Source of the DNA: Caprimulgus europaeus
Taxonomy: Eukaryota; Chordata; Aves; Caprimulgiformes; Caprimulgidae
DNA length: 64,000 bases
Reading direction: 5' to 3'
Assembly: GCA_907165065.1 (NCBI GenBank)
Contig: OU015541.1
Coordinates: 11,337,001-11,401,000, forward strand
Shown: piece after piece, positions 1 through 12,755 of the stretch
How positions within the stretch are numbered: the first letter of the stretch is position 1
How the letters are laid out: each line of letters opens with the position of its first letter
The notes under the pieces: generated by a model
Seen by the model: the letters and a program-made list of their open reading frames with translations, nothing else
The model's database searches: none
What the model was told of the DNA's origin: nothing
Program-made: the position numbers and the translations under genes

Positions 1-13
1 CCCTGAAATGTTC

Positions 14-405
14 AGAGAGGAGAGGAGAGGAGAGGAGAGGAGAGGAGAGGAGAGGAGAGGAGAGGAGAGGAGAGGAGAGGAGAGGAGAGGAGAGGAGAGG
101 AGGGGAGAGGAGAGGAGAGGAGAGGAGAGGAGAGGAGAGGAGAGGAGAGGAGAGGAGAGGAGAGGAGAGGAGAGGAGAGGAGAGGAGAGGAGAGGAGAGG
201 AGAGGAGAGGAGAGGAGAGGAGAGGAGAGGAGAGGAGAGGAGAGGAGAGGAGAGGAGAGGAGAGGAGAGGAGAGGAGAGGAGAGGAGAGGAGAGGAGAGG
301 AGAGGAGAGGAGAGGAGAGGAGAGGAGAGGAGAGGAGAGGAGAGGAGAGGAGAGGAGAGGAGAGGAGAGGAGAGGAGAGGAGAGGAGAGGAGAGGAGAGG
401 AGGGA
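14..405. repeat. (AGAGG)n pentanucleotide satellite, pure purine on + strand
   Basis: About 78 copies of a 5-bp AGAGG unit run without a pyrimidine for 392 bp. The only visible unit change is A to G at about position 103 (AGGGG). The tract reads open in all + frames (Arg-Glu-Gly repeats) only because the period gives no stop, so it is not a gene. Homopurine mirror-symmetric DNA of this kind can form triplexes and often varies in copy number; the length here may also reflect assembly. Confidence 0.97.
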
Positions 406-1980
406 TGCTCAGTGTCTCAGTGCACAGCTCCTTCTCGGGAGATGCAGACAAACCTCACAGAGAGCTGTGGTGAAAAGGAATAAACTTCAATTGCCTGTAG
501 GGGTGTGAGGACACCACTGCTCACTCACTGAAATTCCCTCTGCTGGTCCCTTTATTTAAGGTGTGTAACTCTGTGTGAGCATTTGTCTCGTAGAAAGCAT
601 CCACACAATTTGGACACAAGTATGGAAAGCACCTGAAAAAAATACATACTCCTAAAGCTCAGGTGAAAGCTTATCATTAAATCCAAGTTTCACCAGACTC
701 TGAGAGTTCCTCCAGATTTGTGCCAGCATAACTAGTCTCAAAAGGTTCTAATGTTAGTCAATGACAGCACAGTAATGGTCTATTAATTAGCCAGTTTTTA
801 TCAACACCTGCAGTGCAATGTTATTACCCATGACGGCAGCCAGCCTTGGATAGCAATCTGCCCTCAGAATCAGGTGAGGGAGTTTTTCACGCTTGCTGAA
901 TAGTCCTGACCTTTGACAATATCTGATGAAATCAAAGTTATTTCACAAAGCTTTCTCACCATCAAATACTCCTGAATCAGGGATTAAAAAAACAAAAAAC
1001 CAGAAAACAACAAAACAAACAACCACAAAGCCCCCAAACAATGCCATTTTTTGTATCTTATTCCTGGTTTTGTTTAATACATGGTCTCCCACGGCACTGA
1101 AGCCAAGTGGTTCAAAACCTACCACAGCCATATAAGAAAACATGCAGTGACAGAGAGCTGGGAGGTTGTGTAAATTAATCAAATTTTTGGTGTAAAAGAA
1201 GCCTAAGCATTATTAGTAGGTTTTTTATTTGTGCTATGGCAGTTTTGCTGTCACAACCCAATCATAGCATCACCATGCCAGCTACTCAGTGGTGTATGTG
1301 GTACACTCCTCTCTGTGTTCCAGTGAGAGGTGTAATTGGGGCATGTGGGCAAGCATACCCAAATAAATTTCATGTAACTGCCAATTTAGCACAGTGCTAT
1401 AAACAATTCATTGCTTCTCTCCTGTTTCTCCATCTCAGAGCTGCCCCAGCTGCAAGGGATGAGCTGGATCTGTCCCAGTGCAGAATGAGCACTCCACACA
1501 TCTCCTTCTGACTTCAAGCCCTCTTTATGCTGTATAATATTCCCTTTGTCAATACAAAGTGAAACATGTGAAGTTCTGGATTTCTCTCTCCATTAAAAAG
1601 TTACATATTGCAAGTGTTGAGACATTTTTAATGGATTTTTTTTTTATTTTAAAGAGAGTAACAATCATTTTTAGATTGAAAAAGCAGGGAAAAAGCACTG
1701 AAGTATAGAGTTAGAAAGTCTCAGCTGATTCAGTCAATTAATTGGGAACATTAAGTCCTATAAAATAAGTAAAAAAATATGTAAAGCAGGTTTATCCTTG
1801 TACACAGTAGTGCAAGGGGGGAGGGTACCGTGTTACTCTTAAAATGAATCAATATTTTGACAAAGCTGATATTTACGTTCACACATTTCAAACCCTTTGA
1901 TGCCCACATGGGACTTGGCCTCACAAACACGGGTTGCCAAATGCATATTCATTAACCTCACAATTGGCTAATCCAATAAA
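406..1980. other. Gene-free unique sequence
   Basis: No ORF with protein-like composition, no RNA gene and no recognisable transposon was found. It contains an A-rich stretch at about 985-1030 and a T run near 1638-1647. Nothing else stands out. Confidence 0.6.
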
Positions 1981-2029
1981 AGAAAGCAAGAAAGAGAGAG
2001 AGGAAGAAAGAAAGAAAGAGAAAGAAAGA
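1981..2029. repeat. GAAA-rich purine microsatellite
   Basis: Imperfect GAAA/GAGA repeats, almost entirely purine, of about 49 bp. It is a low-complexity tract with no other visible role. Confidence 0.85.
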
Positions 2030-2879
2030 ATAAATCAATGCCCTGGTAGCATGCTTATGGAGTAATTTATTGTAGCCATGATCCAAGTGGTTCATTCCAA
2101 ACGTGCTGCTAAAAGCTTAAAAAACACTGGCATTGCTTACCCCCAAGTCAAATCCTGCACAAAGAAAGGGCCTTCAGCCCAAGCCAAATGGAAAAAGGGA
2201 ATTAGAAGGATGCTACTCATTCATTACTGCCACTTTAATCACTTAGAGGTCCAATTAAGTATAAATCATTAGTATTAAGTTACTTTATCCATGACTCTTT
2301 ATAACACACATGGCTGGATTTGGAGGGCCCTCGGTGGCTGGATGTAGCGTGAGCTGAAAAAGGCAGTCAGATGTTTGGTTTCCCCCCTCCCTTTTCCTTT
2401 CCCCCTTGCTATGAAAGTGATAAATGAAGGCTGCATTCTAGGTGCAGCAGTAATTTCTGTAGTGCAGTCAAGTGCTAGGTCCCTTGTCTCCTCCGAGCAA
2501 TGAGGCCACCGTCCCCTTTAATGCCTCAGCCTTCCCCTGGGCTGCAAAAAGGCCATACCAGAACCAGGCACAGTTTCATTTCCATGCACAAATCCCCAGC
2601 GCAGGAACCCTTTATTCATTAACAGATCCATCCTTTCCCAAGGAAGGAGGTGGAGGGAATAGAAAATCCAGGACAGAAAGTGACTTTCATCCCTTTCCTG
2701 GGCTCTGACTGTTGCTACTGCCCAAATCTCTCCTGAGGAGAGAAGAGGTTTCAGGATCATGTTAAAGACATGATTCAATAGCATCCTCGATGATGCCTTC
2801 CTCTTCCCTTCCTTTTTACCCCCTTCTTCCCAGGGATAACATTTCCCCAGCGGCCTAGATCACTGTCTGGGAAGCATAT
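2030..2879. other. Gene-free unique sequence
   Basis: Non-coding by eye on both strands. It is moderately AT-rich up to 2330 and then contains C- and T-rich stretches near 2380-2410. No repeat family was recognised. Confidence 0.55.
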
Positions 2880-3205
2880 TTCCTTCTAATCGGTTTTACA
2901 GCTCTTTTAAAGTAATATGTCAGATCATTTTCTCCATATACATAGTTAATGAAAGTAACCCTACAAATTCATTTTAAATAGATGGAAGTTGTTATAACCC
3001 TGATCTGGAATTTATTACATTCATTACAATCTTGCTGAAGTAGGTAATGTAATGGACTATTACTTTTATTATCTTTTTAATCCCTCAAAATTATTAGGAA
3101 CTGACTAATATTTGGCATCACCCTGTTAATGTTTAAACAGAAATTGATATCTTCATTCATCTAATAAATGATGGGATCTTTTTTCTGCAGAAGAACTAAA
3201 GCTGG
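2880..3205. promoter_or_regulatory. Candidate conserved non-coding element, ATTA-dense
   Basis: About 325 bp of AT-rich but non-repetitive sequence with many ATTA/TAAT homeodomain cores. An HNF1-like site lies at 3125-3137 (GTTAATGTTTAAA, 11 of 13 against GTTAATNATTAAC). This texture is typical of vertebrate developmental enhancers in gene deserts. No alignment was possible, so the call is an inference from composition and motifs. It lies about 19 kb upstream of the MAFB promoter. Confidence 0.25.
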
Positions 3206-3636
3206 TGACTTTTTTTTTTTAAACCTGAACTAGGCCAAAAGATTTCTAAGTAAAATCATAAACTGACAATATAATAATTTCATTAAATCAGCTCTTTTAT
3301 CAAGTTATGAGAACATTTTCGAGAATTATTTTCATGGCTCCTGACTGCCCAAGAGCACTCTGGGCCCCATCGGTTTCTGCAAGGAGTGGATTAAGATTTT
3401 ACTGCAGTCAGCCCTTTAATCCAGCTTTTTGCCTCCTGACAACACAAGCAAAGTATTTCACAAAACCCCTCCTAGTCAAGACTAACTTTCTGAACCATCA
3501 AGAGCAGTATTTTTCATGGTTGTCCTCAGATGCTTTAAATCAGCCTCCCCAAACCCTCACTTCCTTGTACACGTTCTTTAACACAGTGTTCAGTCACACC
3601 TCTTTGATATCCAATGGGATGTAATTAGTCCCACCT
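3206..3636. other. Gene-free unique sequence
   Basis: AT-rich start with a T10 run at 3211-3220, then ordinary unique sequence up to the CR1 copy. No feature was recognised. Confidence 0.5.
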
Positions 3637-3926
3637 TGATGGGACAAGGCTCTTCACAGTGATGTCCAATGATAGGACAAGGGGCAATGGGTGTGAGCTG
3701 GAACACAGGAGGTTCTGCTTAAACCTGAGAAGAAACTTCTTTAGGTGAGGGTAACAGAGCCCTGGGACAGGCTGCCCAGGGAGGGTGTGGAGTCTCCATC
3801 TCTGGAGACATTCAAGACCCGCCTGGACACCTTTCTGTGTGAACTCATCTGGGTGTTCCTGCTCTGGCAGGGGGATTGGACTGGATGATTTTTCGAGGTC
3901 CCTTCCAATCCCTGACATTCTCTCTC
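3637..3926 (+). mobile_element. CR1 LINE, 3' fragment
   Basis: The sequence follows the well-known CR1 3' end in order: the 'gataggacaaggggcaatgg' block at about 3671, 'ctgggacaggctgcccaggg' at about 3763, 'tctggagacattcaagaccc' at about 3801, and the terminal 'ggactggatgatttttcgag' then 'gtcccttccaatccc' at about 3877-3913. The element reads on + and is 5'-truncated, as most avian CR1 copies are. No reverse-transcriptase coding sequence remains. The tail ATTCTCTC resembles the CR1 terminal octamer. Confidence 0.88.
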
Positions 3927-6360
3927 CTCTTAATTCACTACACAGGCTGTTGAAAATACCAGCACTGCCTTCTGATCTCCCTCGTTCCTTGATAGCAACG
4001 CTTGCAAGTTCATGGAGCAAATCTGGTTTCAGACTGAAGTAAGAGGCCATGCATTGCATCATCCATTCTGTGGGTTAAAGAGTCTTCTGGGAGTTGTTTC
4101 AGGGCAGCAGATGTGAATACAAGCACATGGTAGAACCCGTCCAAGGTCCACACATCCCCACACGTGCATGCACACGTGTGCAATGTTACGTTTGGGCTCC
4201 GCAGCTGGTAGGAGTCAAAAAGTCCTCTCTAGAAAGACTGGGGTGCAGCCTGGCCTTATGCACGAGGTCCCACCGGGCCCTGAACTTTCCACCAGAAGCA
4301 ATATGGACTGTATTAAAGCCCTCATCTGCCAAATCAGTTGACATCTTGCCAGCCTTGTGTATATGCCGATGTCCCTGGGAGAAAGCTTCCTGCTATTGAA
4401 GTGGTTATTAGCCTTCAGCTGCAGACACAGTGATGAAAAGGTAACAGCAAGGTTTTGCTATTTTCTACAAGTCCCAGTAGACCAGGACTGATGTCACTGA
4501 TAATGAGTGGCAGTTGTGCCACTGACTCGACCAGGAATAGAGTTCAGCTCTATCTGAATGGCTGCCTTGGTTTTCCACACAAAATCCATCACCTGGGCTT
4601 CACCTCTGGCTATAGCCCTGTGCTATCCCAGTGGGGACATGGGACACACATTCCAAAGATGTCTCAACGACAAGGTCCCATTTTTGGAAGTGAATAAGTT
4701 AATTTAGGTAGAGATGGTAACAGTGCAAACAAGTTTCTAAAAGGATTTGCAAAAGCACCTCAATTTTATTTTACATTAGTGATGATGAAGGTGCTTTTGA
4801 ACCTTACATAAAATACCTGTTTGTGCTTTAGACATCTTTCAAAAGAGGAATCGAAGTAACTTCTAAAATTGCACTAACAAATCTGTCCCTTTGGCACTGC
4901 CAGAAATGTTACCCAGTGTGCAACCTTTGAAAACTTCCAAGCTATGTTTTAATGCTTTTAAGCTGTACCTCACCTTACAAGTGCTATTAATATTCATTAT
5001 AGATTAAGGCCAAAATGAAGATAACAAAGAGTTCTTTACAGTTTCTTTTGAGTTAAAACTGGATTTTGCAGCATAGTGCAAATGAAAGACAGGAAAAGTT
5101 TCTTTGGACAGTAGCCCTAAAAACCAGTTACTGATGTATGTATATGTATATTTATATATATTAAAAAGATTTTTTTATTAGTATATAGGTGAAAAAATGC
5201 ACAGTTAGTAGCATGATAAAAGAACTAAGCAGAGGACTCACAGCATGGTTTATTTTTAATTGAATTGAAAAATATAAAAATTTAGAAGCAACCTTGAAAG
5301 CAAAACATTTTCTGCAAATTAACCCAGAAAAAAAAGAATATTAGAAAATATGTATTGACAGAAGTAAAGATCCCCAAGACAAAACACCCAAGATAAGTGC
5401 CAGCTTTCAGTGAAGATGATGACAATGTTAGCAGGAAGAACCTGCTTGTTCTGTGTTTACAGAAGCTTTGAAAATCACAGAGAAATAACCAACCTGCAAA
5501 CTTTTACCTGCAATATGAATGTCTCTGAATATCACTGTGTGTCCAGTATTTGGAGAGTAGATGGGGTCAGAGATGCAGCTGGGCTCTCCTTACTGGTTAT
5601 ATTTGCCTTATGCCAGTTTATACCAGTTAAGGATCTGTTACAAACATAATCATTTTCTGTCCTCGAATATTCTCTCAAAGACCAATTACCATTTTAATCT
5701 TGTAAAACTGAACCTGCTGTAGGTACCTGACCAGAATAATCACTGAGCCATACTGGTGCTGTTACCCACAACCTGCCCTTAGCCCATGGACCAGACAGCC
5801 ACAAAAAGATGTGGCAGAAAAATGTTATTTACTAGGACCTCTGTACTCCTAACTACATTTTAAAAATACATTCCCTTTTTGTCTCCCTACCAGTGGTAAA
5901 AAAAAACCAAACCAACCAAATAAATAGATTCAGTCACTGGTCCACAGAAAATCAAGTCTTTCAGCTGCACATTAGAGCCAATACTTTCTTGTCTTGCATT
6001 AATGCTGTCCACGCTTTATAATCTGCCACTGAGACAGAGTAAAAGGAGCAGAGGGAAAGAATCCCTTTTTTTTGTATTCCAAATACCGCTTTAATAAGAC
6101 TGAAAGTCTCTCTCTTTCTCTCCTTATAGCCCTACAGCAAATAAATGGAAGTGTCAGCCCAACACCCTTGTAGGTTTAAACTGAATGGAAGTGTCCTTTT
6201 GAAAAGCTTGTTCTGTCTGACAGTCCTGAATGTGCTCCTATTGCAGTTCCTTTGAACACCCATCTCTTCTGTGTTGGTGCTCTGCTGACATGGCTTTTCG
6301 TTAAGTTAAAGATTAACAGCATGCTACAGAATGACAGGACTTTGTGATAACTTAATTGCA
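3927..6360. other. Gene-free unique sequence
   Basis: No supported gene. It holds the paired E-boxes at 4161-4178 and AT-rich sequence at 5130-5290 including a short TA-rich run near 5140-5160. No transposon family was recognised. Confidence 0.55.
4161..4178. promoter_or_regulatory. Tandem CACGTG E-boxes with 6-nt spacer
   Basis: Two perfect CACGTG palindromes lie at 4161-4166 and 4173-4178. The second sits inside a 12-bp palindrome, GCACACGTGTGC (4170-4181). Tandem E-boxes separated by 6-7 nt are the known preferred arrangement for CLOCK-BMAL1; MYC/MAX and USF/TFE also bind single copies. Use in vivo cannot be judged from sequence alone, and the surrounding CA/TG richness makes chance plausible. 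Confidence 0.3.
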
Positions 6361-6600
6361 TGAAACATAGTTGTTCCTATGCAAATCGGAGTATAATTGG
6401 ACACTAAGAAATTACTTTCCCTGTATAAAGATGGCAAAGTGGATTTTGGACACACATGGGGAATAATAATCTATTATCTTTTATTATACTTGAAAAACAT
6501 AGTTCATAGTTTTTATGATGAGTGTTAGACATGCATTTAATGCCATGAAAGTATCTGATTATGTACATTAAATATAAAGTCTGAAAGCTCTAAAGCCTCC
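6361..6600. promoter_or_regulatory. Candidate conserved non-coding element with POU octamer
   Basis: AT-rich, non-repetitive 240 bp with a perfect octamer ATGCAAAT at 6379-6386 and several TAAT/ATTA cores. The composition resembles a developmental enhancer. This is inference only. Confidence 0.2.
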
Positions 6601-9600
6601 TTCGTTTTAAGTGTATTTTAACTGCTGACATTAGAATTAACATAACAATGTGGGAGCTCTGTGATACATTCATAAATTGTGAATCATAATGGACATACCT
6701 TTCAAAGGTCCCAGGGTATTTACCAGCCAGAGAAAACATGGCAGAAACTCTGTTAAATGAGAAAACACTGAAGAAGCTCCCTGAAACTGCTTCCTTGTTA
6801 CAATTAGGTTTGGATAAGGGTAAGGATGGGATTATAGCATCATCTAAACAAATATCATAAACCAGATAGGAAAATGATATTATAATCACAGAAGGGGACT
6901 ATTCCAGGGTAATTGCTGCAACCCAGACTAAAGGTCTGTGCTAAAGAGCAAATGAAAAAACAATGTTAAAAATGAAAGTGATGTGTGATGACCACAGACT
7001 CGGTGATACTATTTACTGAACTATTTAAGACTTTACCTTTAACAATAGCAAGGGATGGTAAACCGAAGTACATGAGCTAAGCCCTGTCTTCTGCCAAAAG
7101 AACACAATTACAGTGCATCACATCTTGCTGCCCCAGTGTTTCGCTGTGGTGGCTCAACACTTGGGGAATGCTAAAGCACAACGGAATGGAAATGGTATTG
7201 GAACAGAAAGAGCCTCCCGAAATGAACTGTACGCAGCCCGTTGTGTTGGCATGATTGATACTGGAGCATGTAGGTGTAATGAAACTGATGCTGTCTCTTC
7301 TGCACCTGTGATTTATTGAGTACAAATTTAAGATGAGAAAAGGCCCCATACCAGGAGCTGCATCTTCCCCCTCAAAGAGGGTATGGTCATCCATCACCAG
7401 CCATTGCAAAAGGCCCAATAGTGAGCGGCTCATCAGATGAGCCAATAGTCTCTTTGTTGGGATTCCTAACAAGTGTTGGATCAGCAAAAGTCTATTTAGG
7501 CTGGTGGACCTTTCAGGACCAATTTGTAGTGGGTCACTGATTCTGCTAGTGTATTATCTTCTTTACTACTAGTACCAGTTGGGCAAGCAGCAAAGATTAA
7601 TGATTTTAGCTGCCGACTGTTTGTGGCAATCTACTGCTTCTGGACCAAAGATTAAGATTTTTTTGTGCTTTACTAGAAAGGACACACCTTTTATCCAGGA
7701 CTGGTTTTTATGTGCTGAGTTCTGTACAAATAATAATAAAAAAATAACAGGCACCTCGGCTGCCTTTTTAATGGCAATAAAAAGAATTTTTGCTGGTGCA
7801 TAGCACAACAGAAGAGGGTTTTGCAAGGGAGTAATAAAACTCAAAGCTGAGAGTAAGTTTCATTCTCACCAGGCTAGAGAATATGGCAAAGCACAGCTCT
7901 TTGCCCCGTCCCTTCATACACAGTGCTGGGGAACTGCACAGGTCTCCCTCCTCCTCTTTAAAGGAGGGGAAGGAGGGAAATGAGGCTCTCTACAACAAGA
8001 GCTCATTTTCCAGGTTGATCTTTCATTAGTTTTCATAGCAGAAATCCCTCCCCACTATAATGGACTTACTGGTGGTGCAAAATAACTCAAGAACCATTCC
8101 AGGAGCTTGAATCTGTGCTGGGACCTCTTGGCTTCTGGGGAGCTCCTGGGACGCTGAGTGGCTTCAGTTCCTTTTAATGGCAGTTTTTCTGTAAGAGAAT
8201 TCAGAAATGATGATGCTGCAGCTGTATCATCGGGGCAGAATGATATGGGAACACTGGTGGACAACTTCCATGAAAGCAAACAAGGGAGTAGAGAGATTTT
8301 GGTTAAATATGTCTTTTCAGAGATATTTTCTGTCTCATTAGCCCATGAGCAAACCCTGAGATCTGTTCCCAAGCTCGAGGGGTGGTACAGCCGGGCACTG
8401 GACACTTGTAAATGCCACTAACTCCTTATAAACACTGTGCTGCTCAGCTCCTCGGACCAAAGACCAAATCACTGCTGAAGAAATCAGAAGTGAAAATATA
8501 ATGGCAAGGAAGTAATACTGCTGTTAGAAAGAAAAAGGGTCAAAATCAGGATAAAAGAACACCAAACTGTAACACCTCTGAAATCTCTGCTCCAAGTTTT
8601 CATTATTGGTATTATTTGCCTGTACCAGTGCCATGTGCTAGAAACTTCCCAGCAGCTGAGAAGGAGTCTGCAGCTGTGTCACAGGCAAAGGTCAGACCAG
8701 CAGAAAGATATCAGCAACCAGCAGTGAGAAAACGGTGCAGAAACCAGCACAACTCCTGCAAAGGACTTGGCAGGAATTAATCTTTGCGAAGGGCTTCAAC
8801 TGCAGATGGGCCAGGGCCTGTGGGTGAGCTCAGGGAGGTCCTGTGTGCTCCTGCAGCTTTCTCAGCCCCTGTGAAGTTAAAGACATTGCACAGCAGTATT
8901 TCCAAAGGAAAGTCCAGGATTTTCCCTCAGTTGAAAACGAGGACAAAGCATCTGAGTGGATGAAAAGTGCACTCATCGAGGCTCGAATTTTTAAAGGGAA
9001 GAATTCTATAAATGACCTAATAAAAAAGTGATTTAATTGTTCCCACAACTGCTTCCTAAATTACCAGGGCCTTTTCTCCTCACTTGTCATTGTTCATGGA
9101 GTCATAAATCACAACCCAGGAGATCACTCAGTTCTTGACAATTTGCAACCACACTACCAGTTCTCATATTCGGCTGGGCTGGGATCACTGACAAGCTGTT
9201 ACTTAAGTAGTTGACAGGTTCAAAATAGCACAAACTACAAGACTATGATCAAGTAAAGAGCTTTTAATTTTTTTTTTACACATGCTTATCTTCTACTCTG
9301 ATGAGCACTGTCAGAAAACATGGATACTCCATCGTAGGTCCTGCAAAATTACACTGTGAGACCTAACATGAATATTAATTTTTCCCTCTGCTATTTCTTG
9401 AAATAGAGATGTAATTTCATAAGGCAGGTAAAGGTCTCTCCTTTTGAAGGACATTTGTTCAAAAAAGTCTTCCACGTGTTACATGCAGGATGTTACCTTA
9501 TTTCAACTGCTGAAACAGGCTTTCATCAAAAATGAAAAGCACAGGAAGCTGAAATTTAAGGAAAACTATTGACCTTCCAGAAAAACAAACAGCATCATAT

Positions 9601-12600
9601 TGCATCTTACACCTCCTTATTTTTTGGTGGCCATCTCTCTGGATTTGTCCTTGGTGGCATTTAGATGCTGGCAGCCTGCATGGTTCCCTGGGAACGAGGT
9701 GCTGGTGCCGGGGCTCCTTTGGTTGGAAGAAGAAGGGAAAGCCACCCGTCACGTTCAGCTGCCTGAGCAGAGTGGTGGCATAGGAGAGCAAACAGCTTTA
9801 CTGGCAACAAAGACAGGGTGATGGCACAGATACTTTAAATCCCAGCTAGCTAAACAACGGTAGGTGTTTCTTCAATGTGATCCTCCAGATGACAAACGCT
9901 CTTCTCTCTTTTGTTCCCCCAGCAAAATCGAGCTTGCCCATTTTGCAGCCGTATTTCATTCCCTGGTGAGCCCTGCAGACGTGTTTTGACATTGCTCAGT
10001 GAACCTGGGCCATGTTTGAAATACACAGCTACTGAAACTGGGGTGCATCTGGCACTGCGAAACACCACACTGGAATCTCTCTTCTCTCACGTGAACGGCA
10101 GAAAATAACCTTCCTAAATCACTTAACAAATAATTCCACAATTAATAAAGTTCAAACTCATTCCTCTAGGCACTTTCCTGGATTTAATGCCATTAAACAA
10201 ACAAAAAATTGATACTAGATATTAAGCTGAACCCATAACATCTGGCAAACCCCCTTGTCAGTCCTTCTTTTTGGGACGGTCCTCCCATGTGCTGCAGCTT
10301 TTTTCTTTAAGGAAACTCTCCCATACCCAGGGAAAGTAATAAAACCAGAGTTTTTTTCAATGAATCATCAGAAGGTGACCTAACCTTTGCTCAGGAGGAA
10401 CAAGTACTTGGCAGAAAGTTGGGGCCAAGGAATCAACTTTCCTGACCCATGCAAGAGTTACCAAGAAAGGAATTTAATAACCTTGCATTGGCAAGGGGAC
10501 AGCCAGTGCTATGGTGAACTTCTAAAGCTGCTGTATTGAGAATGAAATGAGCAATTACCTGAGGCAGGACTAGAAGTTGTACAAATTACTTCATAGTGGG
10601 AGGAGTGGTGAAAAAGAAAAAAAAAATAATCTCCTAGCAATCTCATAGTGCAATGTTTTGGGGTTTGCTTGGTTTTTTATCCTCCACAAACTGCCACCCT
10701 GGGAGGACACAGACTTTTCAGGTGTCCTTTGTTTGGTTTTGTCCTGGTTCCATGAAGCCTTAGGGCACGGGCAGAGGATGCTGGTGGGCAGTGTGCTAGG
10801 GAGGGGTCAAACAATGAGCTCGAAATTTTCCTAAATGTTAGCTGCAGAGCAAAACCAAGGCAATTCCTCAGGCCAGGAATGGGGAGGAGATGCTTAAGGG
10901 AGAGCTACATGTGGCAGGGCACTTTCCTGTGCCCTCCCAACTAAGGTGCAGGAGATTAAAATGTCACTTGTACTTGCAGGGAAACCTGTTCAAAGTCAAG
11001 TCCTTCTGCTTAGTGCAGGTTTTGGAGAAAAAAAAAATCAACCCCAAAAAAACCCCAAATGCAGAGACCCTTTGCAGACAGGGCAGAACAGTAACAACTG
11101 CAGGCTTTGCTTCTTTTTCACTCTAAGCAGAGCTTTATCGTGCCCAAGTTCAGACTTGGATACATCTTTGTCCCTGCAGAATTCAAAGGCAAAGTGCACA
11201 GCTGGCCTAGGCTCCAGCCTTCTGTATACAAAATGGACCTGCCTTCAAGCAAGATCAGATCTCTGCTGAGGACACTCGATAGCTGGAGCAAAACAAAAGG
11301 GCAGCTGGTCAGAAATCACTCAGTGAAACACCGAGCAAAGCCAAGCAGCAGAGTGCTCTGGTGCCTTTGCACAGAGACTTGGTGGAGCACTGAGGACAAC
11401 ACGGCATGAAGAAACATGTCATCATTGAACCTAAACAGAGAGTGAGCCCCTGGGTAAGGGGAGTCCAGGACAAAGACTGAATACACAGAAAAGAATCAAC
11501 TCCAAAGAGTTGCTTTCAGAATTGCAACTGGTTCTGGAGGACAACGAGCAGCCCTGCATGTTCACCTTCATTTAGATATTTATGTGACTGCACAGTCATC
11601 GTCCAGTGCTTCCAGAGGAGATTTCTAGCCAGTTAAGGAGGCACAAAAAATGACCAAGGCCACAGAGAAAATTGGTGGCAGAGCTAAAAAACCTGATTCT
11701 TCTCCCACACCCCTCAAATCCCATGAGTTGCTCAAACTTCTGGAAGACTGTGCTTATAGAAACCAACAGGAGTTTCAGTGGTTTAAAGTACAGCAAAGCC
11801 CTGGGGCAAAAATGTGTTTCTCTTCCTCTCCCTTCCCTCCAGCAAATGTATATTCCAACACTTTCAGTAGGGAAGGTTAAGTCCCTCACTGGAGTCCTTT
11901 GAATAAAGAGAAGCTTCTGGGAGCACGCTGAGCAAATGGGTTATTTTGAAAGGACAAGTGAGCTCTATAATTTGCCTTCACAATGTGTTCTGCACTCTAA
12001 TTACAAATGCAAACACAGTAATTGAGAACAGCATCATAAAACTCTAAAGGAAGCCATAAGTGATATAATACATGGACATGTTTACCATTTGGTGCAGCAG
12101 GATGCCTCTGTGATGTTTTCTCCATGTTTAAACAGGGTGGAGATTTGCTTTTCTTTCATAAAGTTAATTCCCTGACAGCAATTCTTCTCTCAGCCTTCCC
12201 TCTCCCGTGCCTGGGTCAATTAAAATACAGCTTTTGGAAAATGTTTCCTCTCTTTTCTCAAGTGAGAAAAAACCCTTATTCCTTTGAAAGATTAAAAAAT
12301 GGTTAATTAAAGCAATTCCAAAAGGAATTAAAAAGGGAAGATCCTAGTAGGTTCTCCACCTGTGATGTCTGACCCTTGCCTGCAACAGCAAATAACTCAG
12401 CAGGGTGAACTGCAGAAAGGATGGGGGGCTGTACTGCTGCTCCCCCATCTAAACTGTCCTTGGGGAGACTTCATCCCCTCCAGCAGTTCATAGGAGAGGA
12501 GCTCCTCATGCAGCTTTCTCCTGGGTACCTACTGCCTGGATAGTGTGGGCAAGTGATGCCTCTTGATGCTCTCCACCCATTTAATGAACTCTGCTGTGTG

Positions 12601-12727
12601 CTGGGTTGTGGAGAAGAGTTCAAAGCTCCAATTTTTCCCAGTAGAAGAAGGAAGAGTGAGTGGTTTACGCTGATGAATGGCAGATGAAGTCAGTCAAACT
12701 GCTCACAGTCTGGTGGAGAGTTTTCTG
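6601..12727. other. Gene-free unique sequence, about 6 kb
   Basis: All ORFs here are short (at most about 136 codons), overlap on opposite strands and have no recognisable domain or codon bias. No RNA gene or known transposon was identified. Low-complexity patches include an A-rich run at about 10610-10628 and another at about 11030-11060. Confidence 0.55.
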
Positions 12728-12755
12728 CATAGATGGATAGCAGCATCCATCTATG
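12728..12755. repeat. Perfect 11-bp inverted repeat, 6-nt loop
   Basis: CATAGATGGAT (12728-12738), loop AGCAGC, then ATCCATCTATG (12745-12755). It would form a clean hairpin in RNA or a small cruciform in DNA. The stem is too short for a miRNA precursor. Confidence 0.8.

Noticed and set aside
8-508. 166-codon + strand ORF of Arg-Glu-Gly repeats
   Set aside because: It is only the translation of the AGAGG satellite and flank; the period precludes stops, and no gene signals accompany it.
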